NCBI GenBank assembly: GCA_003164295.1
Contig: PLTA01000034.1
Coordinates: forward strand, 91,128 to 155,127
Source: Candidatus Bathyarchaeota archaeon
Lineage (GTDB): Archaea > Thermoproteota > Bathyarchaeia > Bathyarchaeales > Bathycorpusculaceae
Direction: 5' to 3'
Length of the DNA stretch: 64,000 nucleotides
The notes under the pieces are model-generated. The model saw nothing but the letters and a program-made list of their open reading frames with translations, did no database searches and was not told the origin of the DNA. The position numbers and the translations under genes are program-made. This document shows, in pieces, positions 1 through 8,657 of this stretch (within the stretch, counting starts at the first letter, position 1; each line of letters begins with the position of its first letter).

Positions 1-1
1 T

Positions 2-835
2 AACTACCCGCTTACGACACCGTATAGTGTCTCAAAAACAGAGGCTATACCTAAATCTAACAACCCACCAGCTGCAAACCCGGACAGCGTTGTTGCTTCA
101 TGGTCATTTGATACAGTTGATTCTAATCTTGTTACGCCAGATTCAACAGGCCATAACCCTGCGATATTAGGTTCCGCTGTAGTAAATTATTCGTATGCTC
201 CAGTTCTGGTAAATGGGAAGTTCCAAAAAGCCTTGAGTTTTAACGGCAACACCTTTGCATCGGTTTATCCATCTCCAAGTCTTGTAACCTCAGCTGATGT
301 AACAGTTGACGCTTGGGTTTACGTACCATCAATCAAAGCTGTAGCATACAACAACATCCTAATTGAAGCAATTCGAACAACAGCAGCCCTGCCAACACGG
401 ACACTTGGACTTGCCATAAATGGATTAGCACCCCAAAACACCAGCTCTCCTCCAGAAGGAGCCCTCCGGGGCTACGTCACCACCCAAAATGGCAGCTTAA
501 ACGAGATTGACACAGTAAACGCTGTTCCACTTAATCAATGGCTCCATGTAGTGTTTACTCGCAGCTTAACCGATGGAATGCACATCTACATTAACGGAAA
601 AGAACAACAAGTCCAATTGGTAGCTGGCGTAGCTGATCCCCAAGGCCCCATAGAAAGACCAACCGACATTTACATCGGCCACGACTCATTCACCACCATC
701 GACGAATTACACATCAGCAACATGGTTGAGCAGCAAACACAGCCACTATGGATGCAATCGTGGTTTTGGGCAGTCCTAATTGTAGTTTTCGCAGGAATAG
801 GCATGATATTTTACTTCAAAAGAGTACTAAAATAA
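2..835 (+). CDS. LamG-like surface protein, 5'-truncated by window edge
   Basis: The reading frame is open from base 2, so the start lies outside the window; 277 codons are visible. Residues about 30-230 look like a concanavalin A/LamG fold: a VVASWSFD opening, a DVTVDAWVYV strand, then LNQWLHVVFTRS and MHIYINGKEQ, which is the usual order in bacterial and archaeal LamG domains. The last 30 residues hold one hydrophobic helix followed by a basic end (KRVLK), so the protein is probably an envelope-anchored binding protein facing outside. What it binds cannot be read. An internal TTG at 233 would cut the LamG domain and is not the real start. Confidence 0.75.
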   Translation, partial: NYPLTTPYSVSKTEAIPKSNNPPAANPDSVVASWSFDTVDSNLVTPDSTGHNPAILGSAVVNYSYAPVLVNGKFQKALSFNGNTFASVYPSPSLVTSADVTVDAWVYVPSIKAVAYNNILIEAIRTTAALPTRTLGLAINGLAPQNTSSPPEGALRGYVTTQNGSLNEIDTVNAVPLNQWLHVVFTRSLTDGMHIYINGKEQQVQLVAGVADPQGPIERPTDIYIGHDSFTTIDELHISNMVEQQTQPLWMQSWFWAVLIVVFAGIGMIFYFKRVLK

Positions 836-1033
836 TAAAACCACATTTAAAACGGGAATGAAGAATTCAAATGTTAAATGGTTTGGCTTTCCGGTAGTTA
901 AATTGATGACAGAAGGATTAGGTCAAACATTTACTTTTGAATTTTTTAAGCGTGCGAACTTTAAAGTTCCAGAATCGTAACAGATAGCGGAATATAGTTT
1001 GCACCATGAACTAATATCTGAAAAACCTTCAGA

Positions 1034-1501
1034 TTATAATTCGCTAAATATTGCATTAAGTAAGCGGCGCTCTGTTTTTCTTCTGTGTTCTATCAAAGTA
1101 GAACTACGCAAATCGAGTTTTTTTGCAAGCTCATTAGAATCTATTCGTCTTGGCATATCGTAGTATCCGTTTTCAAAAGCTGAGGCCAGAACAATTCTTT
1201 GTTTTTCGGTCAGATTATCTAGAGGCGAATGCGGCGAAAACTTCGTGTCTGTACTTGAAACAACCTTGAATTTAACTTCTAAGTTCTCAATAAAAGCGAT
1301 GAATGCCTTTAACTGTCTTGTTTCCCCAAGCACACAGACTTTAACTTTGCCATCTTTAACTTCGCAAGGTCCTGATAAATAAACGCCCATTCTTGAAAGA
1401 TCTAGAGAAGCATTTGGAAATCTCTCTTTGATGAAACAAATGTAGGTTCCTTTCTTTTCCTCCTCTAAGACAACAACTTTGAGATTATTCCCTATGAACA
1501 C
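1034..1501 (-). CDS. HTH_10 (bacterioopsin-activator type) transcription regulator
   Basis: 155 residues. The C-terminal part (about residues 94-152) has the pattern of the bacterioopsin-activator HTH: LTEKQRIVLASAFENGYYD, then a second half with LAKKLDLRSSTLIEHRRK and a terminal RRLLNAI helix. The N-terminal 90 residues look like a small sensor or dimerisation domain and lack recognisable cofactor residues. The start is GTG with a purine-rich GATGAG stretch just upstream. The gene stands alone, 198 nt beyond the convergent LamG gene. Target genes cannot be inferred. Family assignment is firm; ligand unknown. Confidence 0.8.
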   Translation of the reverse strand: MFIGNNLKVVVLEEEKKGTYICFIKERFPNASLDLSRMGVYLSGPCEVKDGKVKVCVLGETRQLKAFIAFIENLEVKFKVVSSTDTKFSPHSPLDNLTEKQRIVLASAFENGYYDMPRRIDSNELAKKLDLRSSTLIEHRRKTERRLLNAIFSEL

Positions 1502-2171
1502 CTCATCTATTTGCGTGGAAAGATGGCGACAAATTGCTCAGTGTCAAACCTGAGAATGTGTAGTAACTCAAACAATTTTATTTTTATCACATGGTTATTT
1601 GGCGTCTTAGAAAATTTAGGATCTGCATCTATAAAATGTCTTTTGTAATTTCAGGCTTATCAATCGCAATTAAAAGTTCATGCATAGTGAAGAGAGCCTA
1701 CATTTTTTCCAAACTTTAACCAAGCATTCAAATTTTCTTTTGCAAAAGTTAGATATTAATTATTCCTAAATAAAATGCAGTTATTGACTAACCTCAGAAA
1801 ATGTAAACCACTAATAGGCAATAAGGTTTTTTTCTTGACTAATCTTGGACATGTTATTTGTGGTCTTTGTTTCTTGAAGTAAAACAACAAACGCAGCAGT
1901 CAAATCATAGCTCAAGCGCATACGCTAATTTTTTATGTTCAAAATACGCAAGGACACGTCTGAAACGCGCAAGTAGACGTCAAAACTACGCAGGTACACG
2001 TCAAATTCCTTCACAACTTTAAGGACCAAAATCCTCAAGCATCAAGCTTTCGCCAAACCAAACCCATTCCAAGCTGCTCCCAAAATGAAAAAGCGCAAAA
2101 ATTGAAGAAAAAGCTTCAAAAATTCTAAATTTCAAAAAAGATTAGAGGTTTCCAAAAAAACTAAAACTTGA
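1502..2171. other. intergenic region, AT-rich, no gene seen
   Basis: About 670 bases separating two genes on the minus strand. No convincing long reading frame. It holds a short tandem repeat at 1945-2007 (separate entry), and the 150 bases before the metzincin-like gene end are rich in A. Promoter elements for the HTH_10 gene should lie near 1510-1560, but I cannot choose a TATA box. Confidence 0.5.
1945..2007. repeat. three tandem imperfect 21-bp repeats
   Basis: Units at 1945-1965, 1966-1986 and 1987-2007 share a CGCA...ACGTC core and are adjacent without spacers. A looser half unit (TACGC start) precedes them at 1921. Because 21 is a multiple of three, the minus strand encodes a heptad (FDVYLRS, FDVYLRV, SDVSLRI) in a frame of about 37 codons with only a TTG start. 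Tandem protein-binding sites at two helical turns per unit are an alternative reading. Either is inference. Confidence 0.6.
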
Positions 2172-3200
2172 CTAAGGGGTTAGCCTTACTTTCTTTTTCT
2201 TCTTTTTTGGGTACAAAGCGACGAAAATTAAAATTGAGATGACTAATATGAGAATGGGCAAGATTCCAGTGTAGGTGAGAAACTCGACCCAGAAAACAAT
2301 GTTTTCTGCATAAGAATTATTGGCAAGCGTTTGAGGTTGTGCATTTTGATGAGACACGGGTAGAAATTCATACGGAATATTTGAGGGTAAAATCACTGGT
2401 TGACTTGGCAGCCACTTGTTAACAGGATAAAAACTGTTGAAACTTGTTATCCAGGAAAAAGCACTAGCTACTCCATAAACATCCAACGTAGAAATTAATT
2501 TGGCAGAACTTGGTGGAGAATACAGTGGAGTCATTATTTCGCCGGTGTTATTAGTACATAATATTCCTAAGGTGTGACCTAATTCATGAAGAGCAATATT
2601 TTGCATGTCTGAATCAAAGAAAGGTATTCCAACCTGGGAATGCGTAGCAAGATTAATCGAGCAGTTTATTACGACGTTACCTTGTTCAGTTGTTGTTGTT
2701 AGTCCTCCTATGTCTTCGGTATTTCCCAACTCATTTTCTGTCCAATTGAGATAGATGTTAAATCCAGGTTGTATCTGACTGGAAACTGAAGGTTCAAACT
2801 TGACTATCGAAAGGAATGCATATCCAGTAAAATTAGATGCAAAATACTGTATTGCCTCATTCCATTGTCCTATGGCTCTAAGTGTATCATTGAGGTAGCT
2901 GGGGTTCCACCATGATGCGTGATTTGGTGTAGTGAGGAGAATTCTTAGTATTGTTCGGTTCCAAGTTGACCCTTCAAGCGCTATGTGATATGTATTTTGG
3001 TTTTGCACTTGTGCAGGATTTATTTCAAAGATACCGATTGCTAAAAATAACCCTGAACATAATAAGAATAACAAGAAAAAGTTTTTCGTTTTACCCGATT
3101 TTATCATCCTAGGATCAAACACAAATCCAGTAATCGATGAAAACAATTTATCTATTTGTGACTGTACCGACGCAACTACGCGACTCACCGGAATTTGCAA
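2172..3200 (-). CDS. membrane-anchored metzincin/matrixin-like metalloprotease
   Basis: 342 residues with a hydrophobic helix near residues 40-60, an outside domain, and a second helix near 305-332 followed by a run of six lysines. Residues 205-215 read HELGHTLGILC, the HExxHxxGxxH signature of matrixins with Cys in place of the third His. EIMTP at 221-225 fits the Met-turn. The domain upstream contains NxT/NxS sites, as expected for an exported archaeal protein. The TTG at 3200 lies only 20 nt from tRNA-Val; an ATG at 3107, just before the first helix, is an alternative start. Proteolytic activity is likely but the altered third ligand leaves it open. Confidence 0.65.
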   Translation of the reverse strand: MQIPVSRVVASVQSQIDKLFSSITGFVFDPRMIKSGKTKNFFLLFLLCSGLFLAIGIFEINPAQVQNQNTYHIALEGSTWNRTILRILLTTPNHASWWNPSYLNDTLRAIGQWNEAIQYFASNFTGYAFLSIVKFEPSVSSQIQPGFNIYLNWTENELGNTEDIGGLTTTTEQGNVVINCSINLATHSQVGIPFFDSDMQNIALHELGHTLGILCTNNTGEIMTPLYSPPSSAKLISTLDVYGVASAFSWITSFNSFYPVNKWLPSQPVILPSNIPYEFLPVSHQNAQPQTLANNSYAENIVFWVEFLTYTGILPILILVISILIFVALYPKKKKKKVRLTP

Positions 3201-3222
3201 CTGAATTAAAGATGGTTTGTGG

Positions 3223-3297
3223 TGGGCCGGACCGGATTCGGACCGGCGACCTTCTGCACGTCAAGCAGATGTCCTAACCAGGCTAGACGACCGGCCC
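3223..3297 (-). tRNA. tRNA-Val (GAC)
   Basis: Complete cloverleaf on the minus strand: acceptor GGGCCGG pairs with CCGGCCC, discriminator A, anticodon stem TCTGC/GCAGA with loop TTGACGT, so anticodon GAC (valine). The T arm is GCCGG-TCCGAAT-CCGGT. The three bases after the discriminator read CCA (3222-3220), so the CCA end is encoded. Confidence 0.95.
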
Positions 3298-3489
3298 ACA
3301 AATGCTATTTTTCTACACTGTTTTTCCTATATAGACACTGTGCCTTACGGGCTATTGCAATATCAAAATTCCCGCTTGTATTAATCTATTTCCATAACTA
3401 AAAAAACCGCAAATCGATTTAAAATTCATTTTGAGGTAATAGATGTTTTAAGCTACTTAACGATTATGTGAATTCAGGGCATAAAGGCT

Positions 3490-4740
3490 ATGACAACCGA
3501 CGAAGTGCTCACTTTACTAGTTGATTTCATAAATAGAAACTCAAACGTTGCTGATGTCCAATGGGATAGACGTATGAGTCCAAGGTTGCTTTTTAATCCT
3601 TACTCAGAAAAATACGAAGAAAGAAAAATCATTGCTCACTACTTTTTGCTTGTGGCCGCTATTCTTGACGATACTGTAGTAGGTTATCCTGAAAATGCCC
3701 GGATGTTGGTTGGGTATCTTCATGAAGCTTTTGGAAGCAGTTTTTTTGATATTAAGAAACCTCATATTTTTGAAGAAGAAATCGTAAAAACTGATTTTTA
3801 CAATGATTTGGGTCCAAATAAGAAAGCAGCTTCTGAAATTATGGCGTCCGTAAACTTATTTGTTCGAGAAAAAGCTGAAAAAAACATGCTTAAGTACGCT
3901 CAAAAATTCAGTAATCCTAAGGCGTTCGTTAAGGATATTGAACTCAATATCAAGGCACTTAATGGCCCCCACGTTGATAAGGCCTGGATTTACATGAGGT
4001 GGATGGTTCGCCCCTTGCCAGACCTGCAAATCTATGATCATCTTTTGCCAAGCGATCTATATGTGCCGTTAACTAAAGAAAATGCAAATGTTGCTGCAAG
4101 TTTAGGTTTGATAAGTTCGGCGTCTCCATCGCTTTGGCGAGATGAAAGAACAACTGGCGAGGCACGTCAAAAAGTTACTGATTTTGCAAAACGTCTTTTT
4201 CCACAAGACCCAGCGAAGGTTGATTACCCATTTTTCCTATTGGGCAGATGGCTTAGACAGAAAACCCTTAATCGATACACGTTGAAAACAGCGCTTGATT
4301 TTCTAGACCGCATGCAAAAGATAACTGGGCAATCTCAAGCTTACTACCAAAAAATGAGCAGGTACAAGAGCGGATGGGAGAAAAAGACGGCTCTTATTCT
4401 TCTGAAAATGCATATCGCGTTCGGTTATGAAACGATTAGTTTTCCTTTGCCAAACAATGAGGTTTATACGCCTGATTTTATTTTGGAAAAAAAGCTTCGG
4501 GGACGGAAAATAGTTCTTGAACCTCACTTTGAAATGACAAAACGTCAAGCGCAAAAATATGCTTTATTCAAACGGACCTACGGCCACGAATTCATCTTAA
4601 TTCTCTTGTTAAAAAACGATTTAATTCCACTTTATCATCAACGAAAAATTTTGACAGATGACGTTTGTGATGATGTTTGGCCTATAGAGTTTATCCATTT
4701 GTTAGCTGAAAAAATTAGAAAAGGTACCTATGGTGAATAG
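3490..4740 (+). CDS. DUF2400/TIGR02757-like protein with C-terminal PD-(D/E)XK-like nuclease domain
   Basis: 416 residues that read as two domains. Residues about 1-275 match the DUF2400 family pattern: YMRWMVRPLPD at 168-178, HLLPSDLYVPLTKENANVAA at 184-203, LGLIS, then W...TGEARQKVTDFAKRLFPQDPAKVDY. DUF2400 proteins are helix-hairpin-helix relatives of base-excision glycosylases. Residues 295-380 resemble a DUF559/Vsr-type nuclease core: GWEKKT, then YTPDF (326-330), then KIVLEPH (340-346). The usual E-x-K of that core is EPH here, so catalysis is uncertain. The gene is monocistronic downstream of tRNA-Val. Role in DNA repair is inference. Confidence 0.6.
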   Translation: MTTDEVLTLLVDFINRNSNVADVQWDRRMSPRLLFNPYSEKYEERKIIAHYFLLVAAILDDTVVGYPENARMLVGYLHEAFGSSFFDIKKPHIFEEEIVKTDFYNDLGPNKKAASEIMASVNLFVREKAEKNMLKYAQKFSNPKAFVKDIELNIKALNGPHVDKAWIYMRWMVRPLPDLQIYDHLLPSDLYVPLTKENANVAASLGLISSASPSLWRDERTTGEARQKVTDFAKRLFPQDPAKVDYPFFLLGRWLRQKTLNRYTLKTALDFLDRMQKITGQSQAYYQKMSRYKSGWEKKTALILLKMHIAFGYETISFPLPNNEVYTPDFILEKKLRGRKIVLEPHFEMTKRQAQKYALFKRTYGHEFILILLLKNDLIPLYHQRKILTDDVCDDVWPIEFIHLLAEKIRKGTYGE

Positions 4741-4798
4741 ATAGCTTTTTGATTGTAGTTAATAAAGCACCAAAACTCAATATTGCTGAGACAAAATA

Positions 4799-5146
4799 AT
4801 GGCGCAGGACAATTTCAAACCAATAGTAGTTTGGCTTATACTTAACGGAAAAACAGAAGAAGCGCTGGAGCTTCTATCAAAAAACTATAAAGTCAAAGTT
4901 CCCGAATTGAAAGTGGGTTTACCCAAAGGACACAAAGTAACGGCATTTGGATGTTATACAAATAAAAATCAAACCATTTCAGTTCAAAACAGCGACATTC
5001 TGGTCAATCCATTTGTTATAATTCACGAATTTTATCATCATTTGCGCAGTAAAGGCGCAGACAGAATGCATCGAGGCACAGAGAAGAACGCCGATAAGTT
5101 TGCCATAGACTTTATCGAAGCCTATAAAAAAGCTGCAGTAATTTAA
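4799..5146 (+). CDS. small HEXXH metallopeptidase-like protein
   Basis: 115 residues. HEFYHHL at 76-82 is a zincin helix and TEKNADKFA at 94-102 supplies a plausible downstream acidic ligand (E95 or D99), as in small ImmA/SprT-like gluzincins. Residues 50-70 (FGCYTNKNQTISV) form the usual strand before the helix. No membrane helix or signal peptide, so cytoplasmic. The gene ends 7 nt from the convergent JAMM gene. The substrate cannot be read from the sequence. Confidence 0.6.
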   Translation: MAQDNFKPIVVWLILNGKTEEALELLSKNYKVKVPELKVGLPKGHKVTAFGCYTNKNQTISVQNSDILVNPFVIIHEFYHHLRSKGADRMHRGTEKNADKFAIDFIEAYKKAAVI

Positions 5147-5153
5147 CTTGCAT

Positions 5154-5570
5154 TTATTCTTCCGAATCAAAACCTATAGCGGCAGTAATCTCAACTGGTA
5201 ATCTTTCAGCGTTCGAATCGTATGCTGCAATGCAGTTTTTGCCTTCAAAAGGGGGCCCTACAATCATTAGGATTCTACCAAAAAAGTAATTCATGTCCAC
5301 ATGGCTTGGTGAAATGTTGCCTGATGGATGCGAATGCACAGTTCCTACCAACGAGTAATCGCCGGAAAACATGTAAGGATTAAAATGAACATTGCCTTCA
5401 CCATGAACAGCAAATGGAGCCAAAACCAAATCTGTTATCTTGATTATGCCTTTATTTTTTTTGCCTCTCAGCAGCAAAAAACTTTCCCGTGGATATAATT
5501 GTTTAGCGCCTGAAAAAATTGTATCCAATATGTCTTGTGGAATCTGGACCGATGGTATTGTTGATGCCAT
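5154..5570 (-). CDS. JAMM/MPN+ metalloprotease (JAB domain)
   Basis: 138 residues from the ATG at 5570 (two codons shorter than a TTG option). The JAMM zinc motif is complete: HSHPSGNISPSHVD with His79, His81 and Asp92, and an upstream glutamate in PRESFLLLRG (about residue 29) as the general base. The length and single domain fit archaeal JAMM1-type proteases that cleave ubiquitin-like SAMP modifiers from targets; that role is family knowledge, not shown here. It converges on the small HEXXH gene. Confidence 0.85.
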   Translation of the reverse strand: MASTIPSVQIPQDILDTIFSGAKQLYPRESFLLLRGKKNKGIIKITDLVLAPFAVHGEGNVHFNPYMFSGDYSLVGTVHSHPSGNISPSHVDMNYFFGRILMIVGPPFEGKNCIAAYDSNAERLPVEITAAIGFDSEE

Positions 5571-5724
5571 GCACAAAAAATGTCACCGTTGGTTAATTAC
5601 TTTTACGTTTCCTTACAGGTTCAACTGTTTTTTGCCATCAATTAAACAACAAAACTCCCTTGTTTCAGAAATAGTTCGGTAAACATTTTAAGAGCGAGCG
5701 AAATAGAAGTGTTGACTTGTTGGT

Positions 5725-5809
5725 GCCGAGGTGGCAGAGTGGTTAACGCGCGGGCCTTGAGAGCCCGTGGACTCTCGAGTCCGCATGGGTTCGAATCCCA
5801 TCCTCGGCG
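5725..5809 (+). tRNA. tRNA-Ser (TGA)
   Basis: 85-nt class II tRNA: acceptor GCCGAGG/CCTCGGC, anticodon stem CGGGC/GCCCG with loop CTTGAGA giving anticodon TGA, long variable arm (TGGACTCTCGAGTCCGCA), T loop GTTCGAATC. Discriminator G fits archaeal serine identity. CCA is not encoded. A short decayed reading frame follows on the other strand. Confidence 0.93.
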
Positions 5810-5856
5810 CTTCCCATTTATTAAAAGCAACTTGATTTATGGTTATTTCATTCTCG

Positions 5857-6057
5857 CTAATTTGACTTTGAGTCTTTACGGAATTCTGTAAGGTTCTTAT
5901 AATTTTCTGCAATTAATCCCGCGCGATCTAACAGGTTAATCTCCTGTCCGATGGCTGCAAGTTTGGCGCGGATTCTGTGCTTAAGGACATAGCCGTATGA
6001 GGTGCTTACGGATTCTGGGTTTCTCAAATAATCGGATTCGGCATAGCGGTCATGACT
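5857..6057 (-). pseudogene. remnant reading frame next to tRNA-Ser
   Basis: A minus-strand frame of 66 codons with protein-like composition (for example ESVSTSYGYVLKHRIRAKL and EINLLDRAGLIAENYKN) but no ATG or GTG start and an in-frame TGA immediately upstream. It ends in TAG about 50 nt from the 3' end of tRNA-Ser. Frames preserved beside a tRNA 3' end are often tails of integrated elements; that origin is a guess and I do not recognise the family. The remaining 195 bases up to the next gene show nothing clear. Confidence 0.45.
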
Positions 6058-6252
6058 TCATTAAGAAATATAATGATTTACTTGTTATGGTTAAACCATT
6101 GTTGGACACTTCTGAAAAGTTTATTGTGCAATCAGTGCGCACTTGAAGACCAATGACGTCTGGGTCCGAGAGGAACCGCTGCTTTCAACCGCATTGTTTG
6201 ATAGTCAGTCTTATTAGAATCCTTCGACAAAGAAAGTCGGGAAGGGCCTCAA

Positions 6253-7659
6253 ATGAATTCCTCTCAGAGAACGTACTTCTCAGTTTTGATTCTTACATTT
6301 TTAATATTATCTGTTGTTATAACGACGGAGGTTTACGCTCAACAGACAACGTCCACTCAAACAGCGTGGTTCAAAACAATTGGTATATATGATGAAGAAC
6401 TTGTAAATGCTTTGATTCCTACAAGCGACGGAGGATACGCGGTTGCTGGTCTGGCAAGCTCTCCCGCTTTAAGCGCTGTTGGTAATCAGTCCGTGAGCTA
6501 TTTTTGGCTGGTAAAAATTGATTCCAGTGGAGACATTCAATGGAGCAATATTTATCCTCAAGCAGGAAACGACGCGGGCGCATATTCAATGGTTCAAACT
6601 TCCGATGGCGGTTACGCCTTAATGGGAACCTCTATACCTTCAAACGGAGCAGATCAAGAGGTTTGGTTACTCAAGATAGATGCAAATGGGAACTTACAGT
6701 GGAATAAAACTGTGAGTACAGGCTATATTGGTAATTTTGTTGTTTCTCTGCTTCAGACAAAAGGCGGCGACTATGTTTTGGTTGGAAGTGGAAGCAGTGG
6801 CATGACAAGCAATTCAGGTTGGTTGATTGAAGCAGATTCAAATGGCAACTTGTTGTGGAATCAAACTTATGAAAATGTGGTTCCAAGGGCGTTGATTCAG
6901 ACGAGCGACGGAGGATATGCCCTAGCCAGTGTTTCGGGCGAGCTTATCAAAACGGATTCAAAGGGCAATTTAAGCTGGGAGAAGTCCTATCCCACGTCTG
7001 GAATACTCAACTTTGTTGGTTCTCTGTGTCAAACAAGCGATGGAGGATACGCCGTGGCAGGAGTAAAAAATGTCCCTGCTACTGAACCAAGTTCTACATC
7101 AAATTCCCAGGTTTGGTTAGTGAAGACAGACTCACAGGGAAATTTACAGTGGCAGAGTACTTTGAACAGTTCAACACAAATTGATTCTGTTACAAACTTA
7201 ATACAAACAAAACAGGGCGACTACGCTATAGCAGGATTCATTGAAGCTTCTTTGTCGAGTAAGTCCTACGCTTTTCTATTTAGAACAGACTCAAAGGGAA
7301 ATGTGGAGTGGAGCCAGAACTACGCGGAATCCTTGACCACCATGGAGAGTGGATTGATTCAAAACAGTGACGGAGGGTTTATCTTAGCTGGAAGTTCAAC
7401 TGAGTCAAGTTCCAATAACGGCGCCTGGTTAATCAAAACCGACGACAACGGCAACGCGCCCACCGTTTCGGTTTCCGTTGTCTCTGATTTAAGTTCCCCT
7501 TCACCAGGTTCCACTTCATCAAGCCCAACACCTACCTCAGCATCTGCTATTCCAGAGTTTCCATTACCAGCAATTCCTATTATTCTTGTCTTGGTAGTTG
7601 TCGTTTTGTCTCTGTCAGTTTATATGAGAAAACGAAGAGTCAATTTTTCCAAAACCTAA
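6253..7659 (+). CDS. secreted DGGY-repeat beta-propeller protein with PEFP anchor
   Basis: 468 residues. A signal peptide or N-terminal anchor covers residues 1-28 (hydrophobic run ending near VYAQQ). The body has at least six repeats of the form QTSDGGYAVAG...WLVKTDSxGNLQW, a beta-propeller repeat common in archaeal surface proteins. After a Ser/Thr/Pro linker come AIPEFP at about 431, a membrane helix and an RKRR end, the usual wall or membrane anchoring arrangement. Starts with ATG; no clear Shine-Dalgarno. Function is probably binding or structural. The gene sits between tRNA-Ser and a broken phage gene. Confidence 0.8.
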   Translation: MNSSQRTYFSVLILTFLILSVVITTEVYAQQTTSTQTAWFKTIGIYDEELVNALIPTSDGGYAVAGLASSPALSAVGNQSVSYFWLVKIDSSGDIQWSNIYPQAGNDAGAYSMVQTSDGGYALMGTSIPSNGADQEVWLLKIDANGNLQWNKTVSTGYIGNFVVSLLQTKGGDYVLVGSGSSGMTSNSGWLIEADSNGNLLWNQTYENVVPRALIQTSDGGYALASVSGELIKTDSKGNLSWEKSYPTSGILNFVGSLCQTSDGGYAVAGVKNVPATEPSSTSNSQVWLVKTDSQGNLQWQSTLNSSTQIDSVTNLIQTKQGDYAIAGFIEASLSSKSYAFLFRTDSKGNVEWSQNYAESLTTMESGLIQNSDGGFILAGSSTESSSNNGAWLIKTDDNGNAPTVSVSVVSDLSSPSPGSTSSSPTPTSASAIPEFPLPAIPIILVLVVVVLSLSVYMRKRRVNFSKT

Positions 7660-7719
7660 CGTACCCCCAAACTCTTGCAATTGCGGAAAGGAATAGCCCA
7701 AAAAATTTTTTGTGGGTAA

Positions 7720-8569
7720 ACTCAACTTAATTCATACCCGCCTGCAATTTTTTACCCTGAAGAAATTTATCGAACTCTAAATAACGTCTCCAGCGGGTTT
7801 TTTGAGAACGCTTACGGGACTTCTTCTCTGCGTTCAATTCTGCACATTCAAGCTTTGATCGATGACTTCCAAGCTGACATGGCCAAGATCATGAAGGTTT
7901 TCACCAAGCCGATGTTGATCGCTAAATGCGGTGGAAACGGTGCGCCGAGAATGTCTGAACCATGGAGCGACCCACAATTAGACGTTATGTCAAATACCCT
8001 GGCTACCCGTAACCAAGGCACGGACCTGACAGTAAGAGGCGACGCCGAGGTCACGCCCATTTCTTCCTTAACCAAAGACCTGAATACAGAATGGTGGATC
8101 CAATACTTAGAGCGCCAGCGTGATTCTCAGTTAGGTGTACCCAAAATATTTCTCGGGGAACCGGAGGGCGCGAATCGATCAACTTCCGACATTGTTATGC
8201 AGGAGTTTGTTACTCGGCTTAGAGTGCGTCAGAAAGAGCGAAGTGGTGTTTATGAGACGCAGCTCTTCCCTTTGATTTTTGCGCGGTGACTTTCCTGATA
8301 GTTTGATTGTTCCGGATAATATTCCTAAGATTAAGTGGAAGCCGATTTGGGAGCCACCGACTGATATCAAGATGAGCCGTGTCATCGACTTGTACAATAA
8401 TCTGCTAATGGGCGACATAGAAGCCCGTGCTGAACTTGGAATGCCCGAGGCAATTAAGGGCAACTTAAAGCAGCAGCCAATGCAACCACAAGAACCTGAG
8501 CAGACTCAACAAGATTCAACTGACCGTTTTATTGTACCTCAGAACCACAAACCCATAAGGTTCGCGTAA
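7720..8569 (+). pseudogene. broken phage portal protein gene (C-terminal half)
   Basis: The frame opens without a start after a TAA at 7717 and reads QLNSYPPAIFYPEEIYRTLN..., then HIQALIDDFQADMAKIM, and GVPKIFLGEPEGANRSTSD. The pattern of a long helix, then a GVP...LGEPEGANRST loop and FVTRLRVRQKE is that of tailed-phage portal proteins. At about 8280 the frame shifts by one base; the next frame continues GDFPDSLIVPDNIPKIKWKP to a TAA at 8569. The N-terminal half is missing. Together the two frames cover about 280 residues. This is relic viral DNA; no intact phage gene adjoins it. Confidence 0.7.
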
Positions 8570-8657
8570 GAATGAACGATAACTCTGGCTCTCGTTCTTA
8601 TTGGTAACAGAAAAAAAAGAAAACGCGCAGCGCGCGTCTAATTGAAATCAGGGCGAA

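Noticed and set aside
3219..3401. 60-codon plus-strand frame across tRNA-Val
   Set aside because: It is the antisense of the tRNA; the opening GRTGFGPATFCTSSRC pattern is a usual tRNA artefact.
5642..5912. Three frames over tRNA-Ser
   Set aside because: All are translations of the tRNA gene or its complement.
6153..6392. 79-codon plus-strand frame overlapping the start of the DGGY-repeat gene
   Set aside because: It overlaps a well supported gene in another frame, and its translation has no family character.
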